Positions 62,743 to 64,000 of a DNA stretch of 64,000 bases are shown piece by piece. The stretch's first letter is position 1; each line of letters opens with the position of its first letter. Both the position numbers and the translations under genes were made by a program. Where the stretch lies: positions 1 to 64,000 of the forward strand of contig CAYFIW010000001.1 of assembly GCA_964343265.1 (NCBI GenBank). Direction: 5' to 3'. This stretch comes from CAYFIW01 sp964343265. Lineage in GTDB: Bacteria; Chloroflexota; Dehalococcoidia; Lucifugimonadales; UBA826. The notes beneath the pieces were generated by a model. It did no database searches. It was not told where the DNA came from and saw nothing but the letters and a program-made list of their open reading frames with translations.

Positions 62743-64000
62743 ATGTTTCTTTTTAGCTCAGTTATAGGACGAATATTTCCTCTGACTGATACGTCTTTAA
62801 AAAAGCGCCGCTTGGTAGGGGTATTGATTATCCTGGTTATTCTTGCGGCATTTCTTTCTTTAAATAGATTTCCTAAGATCGACACCATTGACGCTGATTT
62901 AGCAATAGTAGCGTCGCCTGATTCTCAGTGTTTCCAAGGGTTCTGTATTGAAGACTTGGAAGAAAGATCCTTGTTGGAAAGGTGGTGGGATTTTTCTTTA
63001 GAGTATCTTAGAAATGTCTCCATCGGAATGTTATTTGCATTCGTGATGGCCGGATTGACAGAAGCTTTTATTTTTCCTCCTGACAAAAGAGAGAGATTTA
63101 TTGGTTCCGGATTCAAGGGTGTAGTAAAAGGAGTATTGATTGGTCCCGTAGTTAATTTGTGTTCGGCATGTATTGTGCCTATCGCAAATGGATTTAGAAG
63201 AACGGGGTCAGGATTGGAAACTACGGTAGCAATAACCCAGAGTTCTTCTACCTTGAATTTATTGGCATTAGTCATGGCGGCGATAGCTTTTGCTCCGACG
63301 ATCAGTGTAACTCGCATATCCCTTAGCTTGGCTGGGGCCCTTTTATTAGGTCCATTAGTTGCCTGGGTTTCCAGATCATCTGTGAGTTCAGGCGCGGAAG
63401 ACGATGCGTTTGGGGATATTCCAACTTTGATAGAGATCCCTGATGAATCTGGATGGGTTGAGACTCTTTATACTGCTTCTCTTCAATTTGTGAGGGCTAC
63501 TTTTGGATATTTTATTCGTCTCGGACCGATAATGTTAATTGCTGGGTTTGGAAGTGGATTCGTAATACAGTGGATAAGTCCTCAAACTGTTACGACATGG
63601 ATTGGGGATGACATTTTAGGGGTTTTGGTAGCTGCGACTATTGGGGTGTTTATCAACGTCCCTCTTATGTTTGAAATTCCGCTGGTGGCGGCAATGTTAT
63701 TAGCTGGAATGGGTACGGCACCTGCGGGCGCTATATTATTCACGGCCGCGGCAGGTGGTCCGATTACGTTTTGGGGATTGTCTAAAGTGATGCCTAAACG
63801 TGGGGTTTTAACACTCTTTTTCGCAACATGGTGTCTGGGTGTATTAGGTGGATTGATTCTTTTGTTTGTGACTTCAATTATTGAAGAGGATAGAAATTTT
63901 ACTTTTAGAGAGGACTATGACAACCGAACCAGGGATCATGTGAATTTTGATTTCAGAGAACCCTTATATCCGAATCGGCCTACTAACCTAAGGTTCACGG
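62743..64000 (+). CDS. ArsP/DUF318-like permease, runs off the right edge
   Basis: At least 419 residues, with no stop before the window end. A first helix lies near residue 25. After a loop with two Cys (SQCFQGFC), FVMAGLTEAFIF, GPVVNLCSACIVPIANGFRR and ITQSSSTLNLLALVM follow, then VFINVPLMFEIPLVAAMLL and TAAAGGPITFWGLSKVM. The Cys motif in the first half and the second repeat resemble the predicted-permease family PF03773 (ArsP and relatives), some of which export organoarsenicals. After the last helix (near residue 375) the frame goes on for more than 40 hydrophilic residues, suggesting an extracytoplasmic domain. ATG 62743 has only a weak ribosome site. Confidence 0.7.
   Translation, partial: MFLFSSVIGRIFPLTDTSLKKRRLVGVLIILVILAAFLSLNRFPKIDTIDADLAIVASPDSQCFQGFCIEDLEERSLLERWWDFSLEYLRNVSIGMLFAFVMAGLTEAFIFPPDKRERFIGSGFKGVVKGVLIGPVVNLCSACIVPIANGFRRTGSGLETTVAITQSSSTLNLLALVMAAIAFAPTISVTRISLSLAGALLLGPLVAWVSRSSVSSGAEDDAFGDIPTLIEIPDESGWVETLYTASLQFVRATFGYFIRLGPIMLIAGFGSGFVIQWISPQTVTTWIGDDILGVLVAATIGVFINVPLMFEIPLVAAMLLAGMGTAPAGAILFTAAAGGPITFWGLSKVMPKRGVLTLFFATWCLGVLGGLILLFVTSIIEEDRNFTFREDYDNRTRDHVNFDFREPLYPNRPTNLRFT

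Overview
The window is an AT-rich stretch of bacterial chromosome carrying about 50 protein genes, one tRNA gene and no insertion sequence, prophage or CRISPR array. The gene families suggest a free-living marine Chloroflexota of the SAR202/Dehalococcoidia type: CaiB/BaiF CoA-transferases, luciferase-like flavin monooxygenases, an enolase-superfamily enzyme, a sulfatase, a UGSC-type selenoprotein, an opine-dehydrogenase-like enzyme and many major facilitator exporters. This is an inference from gene content; there is no rRNA here to confirm it. TTG starts behind good Shine-Dalgarno sequences are common.

Layout. 1-82: first codons of a citramalate synthase leaving the left edge. 0.4-1.8 kb: sulfatase. 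1.8-9.1 kb: a tight minus-strand run purF-purN-purM-purH, a family 2 glycosyltransferase, nicotinamidase and nicotinate phosphoribosyltransferase, behind a good promoter and a small upstream ORF coupled to purF. 9.2-12.1 kb: opine-dehydrogenase-like enzyme, zinc ribbon protein, 14-helix exporter. 12.3-17.0 kb: trpB heading a run of four envelope genes (two His-rich, one with a Cys cluster) that looks metal-related. 17.3-26.5 kb: methyltransferase, two more exporters, an M30-like lipoprotein peptidase, pth, a pentapeptide protein and a thiamine-diphosphate enzyme. 26.6-29.2 kb: a tiny HTH protein and a very long coiled-coil lipoprotein. 29.3-45.0 kb: catabolic and accessory enzymes, an RRM protein, a DEAD-box helicase with an apparent CTG start, a double CoA-transferase and a PP2C phosphatase. 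45.1-48.7 kb: ureohydrolase, then rdgB, moaA and an RNase H-MoaC fusion. 48.9-54.3 kb: a selenoprotein whose UGA codon is followed by a SECIS-like hairpin, two CoA-transferase subunits and a lyase. 54.3-54.5 kb: an AT-rich gap with DnaA-box matches where strand composition switches, a candidate replication origin. 54.5-57.3 kb: obgE, tRNA-Thr, aminotransferase. 57.8-62.7 kb: a leucine-rich-repeat lipoprotein, two peptide-type ABC permeases and a strongly codon-biased binding protein. 62.7-64.0 kb: an ArsP-like permease running off the right edge.

The best leads are the selenoprotein, the RNase H-MoaC fusion, the candidate origin, the purF upstream ORF, the trpB-envelope gene run, the CoA-transferase pairs with one apparently non-catalytic half, and the LRR lipoprotein inside an importer locus. 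All family assignments are by eye from motifs; no database search was run.
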